Source of the DNA: Betaproteobacteria bacterium UBA931
GTDB lineage: Bacteria > Pseudomonadota > Gammaproteobacteria > Burkholderiales > Casimicrobiaceae
Assembly: GCA_002293615.1 (NCBI GenBank)
Contig: DBDN01000079.1
Span: 3,896 to 9,679 of the forward strand
DNA length: 5,784 nt
Direction of reading: 5' to 3'
A program made the position numbers and the translations under genes. The notes under the pieces are model-generated. The model was not told where the DNA came from, searched no databases, and worked only from the letters and a program-made list of their open reading frames with translations. Below are positions 3,640 to 5,784 of the stretch, one piece after another. The first letter of the stretch is position 1. Each line of letters opens with the position of its first letter.

Positions 3640-5736
3640 GTGGCAAGAACAACACCTATCGAGCGCTATCGCAATATCGGTATCAGCGCACACATTGATG
3701 CGGGCAAGACGACGACGACCGAACGCATCCTTTTTTATACGGGCGTTTCGCACAAAATCGGCGAAGTGCACGATGGCGCTGCCGTAACCGACTTTATGGA
3801 GCAGGAGCGCGAGCGCGGTATTACGATTACGTCGGCGGCGGTTACCTGTTTTTGGAAAGGGATGAGCGGCGAATATCCCGAGTATCGGATTAACGTGATC
3901 GATACGCCGGGACACGTCGATTTTACCGTGGAAGTTGAGCGCTCAATGCGTGTGCTTGACGGCGCGTGCATGGTGTATTGCGCGGTCGGCGGCGTGCAGC
4001 CGCAATCAGAAACAGTTTGGCGTCAGGCCAATAAGTATGAAGTACCGCGTTTGGCGTTCGTCAATAAGATGGATCGCACCGGCGCCAACTTTTTCAAAGT
4101 ATACGAGCAGATGCGCACTCGCTTGCGCGCCAACCCGGTGCCGGTAGTCATTCCTGTCGGCGCGGAAGATTCTTTTAAAGGTGTGGTGGATCTCATCAAG
4201 ATGAAAGCGATCATCTGGGATGAGGCAAGCCAAGGCATGAAATTCGAGTATGGCGATATTCCCGCCGAATTAATGGGTACAGCCAAAGAGTGGCGTGAAA
4301 AGATGGTCGAAGCCGCTGCCGAAGCCAACGAAGAGTTGATGAATAAATACCTTGAAACAGGCGAGCTGACCGAAGGGGAGATCATCAAAGGCTTGCGCGA
4401 GCGCACCATTGCCTGCGAAATCCATCCGATGCTGTGCGGTTCGGCTTTTAAAAATAAAGGCGTACAGCGTATGCTGGACGCCGTGGTCGATTTTTTGCCG
4501 GCGCCAACCGATATTCCGCCGGTAAAGGGTATAAAACCGAACGGTGAAGAAGACTCCCGGAAGGCGAGTGACGAAGAACCGTTCTCCGCGTTGGCGTTCA
4601 AAATCATGACCGATCCTTACGTCGGGCAGTTGACGTTTATTCGCGTATATTCGGGAACCGTCAATTCTGGCGATACGGTGGTCAATTCAGTCAAAGAACG
4701 TAAAGAGCGGCTGGGGCGTTTGTTGCAAATGCATGCCGACGACCGCCAAGAAATTAAAGAGATTCGCGCCGGCGATATCGCGGCGGTAGTCGGTTTGAAA
4801 GATGTTACCACCGGCGAAACATTAAGCGATCCGAGCAAGCTGATTATTCTGGAAAAAATGGAATTCCCCGAGCCGGTAATTCACGTTGCCGTCGAGCCGA
4901 AAACCAAGGCGGACCAGGAAAAAATGGGGCTTGCATTAAACCGTTTGGCTCAGGAAGATCCGTCTTTCCGTGTACGTACCGATGAAGAAACGGGGCAAAC
5001 CATTATTTCCGGGATGGGCGAATTGCATCTTGAAATTATCGTTGACCGGATGAAGCGCGAGTTCTCGGTGGATGCTAATGTCGGCGCGCCGCAGGTGGCG
5101 TATCGTGAAACCATTCGCAAGCCGTCGGGCGAGACCGAAGGTAAATTCGTCAAGCAGTCCGGCGGACGCGGTCAGTACGGTCACGTCTGGATCAAAATGG
5201 AACCAAACGAGCCGGGTAAAGGTTTCGAATTCATCGACGAGATCAAAGGCGGGGCGGTGCCGCGCGAGTATATTCCGGCCGTTCAACGCGGGTTGAATGA
5301 AACGTTGCCGAGCGGTGTTCTGGCGGGTTTCCCGGTGGTTGATGTCAAGGTCACGCTGTTCGATGGTTCGTACCACGATGTGGACTCCAACGAAAACGCT
5401 TTCCGTATGGCGGCATCGATGGCATTCAAGGATGCGATGCGCAAAGCCAATCCCGTGTTGCTGGAGCCGATGATGGCAGTCGAGATTGAAACGCCGGAAG
5501 AGAAAATGGGTGATGTGATGGGTGATCTTTCATCGCGTCGCGGCATTATCCAAGGTATGGAAGATATGGCGGGTGGCAGCAAAGCGGTGCGCGCTGAAGT
5601 GCCGTTGGCCGAAATGTTCGGTTATTCGACGACGTTACGTTCATTAACGCAGGGTCGCGCTACCTATACGATGGAGTTCAAACATTATTCGCAAGCGCCA
5701 CAGCAGGTTGCTGAGGCGATCATTAACAAGAAGTGA
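3640..5736 (+). CDS. fusA: Translation elongation factor G (EF-G)
   Basis: EF-G is the ribosome-bound GTPase that drives translocation of tRNA and mRNA, and with RRF splits ribosomes for recycling. The 698-residue protein is full length. GTPase motifs: AHIDAGKTT at 17-25, RGITI with T64 at 59-64, DTPGH at 88-92 (catalytic H92), NKMD at 142-145 and GSA at 267-269. Domain II follows from about 314 (PFSALAFKIMTDPYVGQ), domain III from about 405, domain IV with QSGGRGQYGHVW at 506-517 and the tip loop SYHDVDSNENAF at 577-588, and domain V from about 610 with MGDVMGDLSSRRG. The GTG start at 3640 gives the usual MARTTPIERYRNIGI N-terminus, yet its binding site is weak (TAAG at 3629-3632). It is third in the operon and comes just after a terminator-like hairpin. 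Confidence 0.99.
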   Translation: MARTTPIERYRNIGISAHIDAGKTTTTERILFYTGVSHKIGEVHDGAAVTDFMEQERERGITITSAAVTCFWKGMSGEYPEYRINVIDTPGHVDFTVEVERSMRVLDGACMVYCAVGGVQPQSETVWRQANKYEVPRLAFVNKMDRTGANFFKVYEQMRTRLRANPVPVVIPVGAEDSFKGVVDLIKMKAIIWDEASQGMKFEYGDIPAELMGTAKEWREKMVEAAAEANEELMNKYLETGELTEGEIIKGLRERTIACEIHPMLCGSAFKNKGVQRMLDAVVDFLPAPTDIPPVKGIKPNGEEDSRKASDEEPFSALAFKIMTDPYVGQLTFIRVYSGTVNSGDTVVNSVKERKERLGRLLQMHADDRQEIKEIRAGDIAAVVGLKDVTTGETLSDPSKLIILEKMEFPEPVIHVAVEPKTKADQEKMGLALNRLAQEDPSFRVRTDEETGQTIISGMGELHLEIIVDRMKREFSVDANVGAPQVAYRETIRKPSGETEGKFVKQSGGRGQYGHVWIKMEPNEPGKGFEFIDEIKGGAVPREYIPAVQRGLNETLPSGVLAGFPVVDVKVTLFDGSYHDVDSNENAFRMAASMAFKDAMRKANPVLLEPMMAVEIETPEEKMGDVMGDLSSRRGIIQGMEDMAGGSKAVRAEVPLAEMFGYSTTLRSLTQGRATYTMEFKHYSQAPQQVAEAIINKK

Positions 5737-5760
5737 TGGAAAGAAGCTAGGAAAACGATC

Positions 5761-5784
5761 ATGGCCAAAGGAAAATTTGAGCGG
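5761..5784 (+). CDS. tuf: Translation elongation factor Tu, first eight codons (cut by window end)
   Basis: The ATG at 5761 begins MAKGKFER, the standard start of proteobacterial EF-Tu, the GTPase that brings aminoacyl-tRNA to the ribosome. AGGA at 5749-5752 lies eight bases upstream. It follows fusA by 24 bases with no hairpin between, the classic str operon order, so it is most probably the fusA-linked copy (tufA where two exist). Only the N-terminal eight residues are visible; the identification rests on them plus position. Confidence 0.93.

Noticed and set aside
1..5784. CRISPR arrays, insertion sequences, tRNA or rRNA genes, Neisseria-type uptake sequences
   Set aside because: Looked for by eye on both strands; no direct repeat array, transposase, terminal repeats, tRNA cloverleaf or GCCGTCTGAA motif was found.

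Overview
The window carries ordinary chromosomal housekeeping genes from what looks like a betaproteobacterium or a close relative. The S12, S7 and EF-G sequences read as betaproteobacterial, as does the order tsaB - rimI - family 4 uracil-DNA glycosylase, and the glycosylase opens with a typical LGLTPVWRLR stretch. Base composition is moderate (about half G+C by eye). No Neisseria-type uptake sequence was seen, so I do not name an order or genus. All supported genes lie on the + strand.

Bases 1-2305 hold a metal-sensor repressor of the CsoR/RcnR family, with an AT-rich inverted repeat just before it. It is followed by a tightly packed run: tsaB (t6A tRNA modification), rimI (N-terminal acetylation of S18) and a 4Fe-4S uracil-DNA glycosylase. 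tsaB and rimI overlap by 4 bases and rimI and the glycosylase by 11, so these three are almost certainly one operon. The repressor gene sits 36 bases upstream with no terminator between.

Bases 2306-2708 are a 403-base gap. It holds a 46-codon small open frame with a good ribosome binding site (real status unknown) and a near-consensus sigma70 promoter, TTGACA-17-TACAAT. A leader of about 140 bases follows, with small hairpins and a 23-codon open frame. This is the promoter region of the str operon.

Bases 2709-5784 are the str operon: rpsL (S12), rpsG (S7), fusA (EF-G) and the first eight codons of tuf (EF-Tu), cut by the window end. The genes supply the small-subunit decoding centre and head proteins and the two main elongation factors.

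Nothing here is an obviously new multi-gene system. The most interesting signal is a good intrinsic-terminator-like hairpin (8 bp stem, 5-base loop, seven T) placed inside the operon between rpsG and fusA, which could act as an attenuator setting the ratio of ribosomal proteins to EF-G. Second-rank points are the dyad over the rpsL -35 box, the leader structures and small frames before rpsL, and the unusual operator-like repeat at the repressor.
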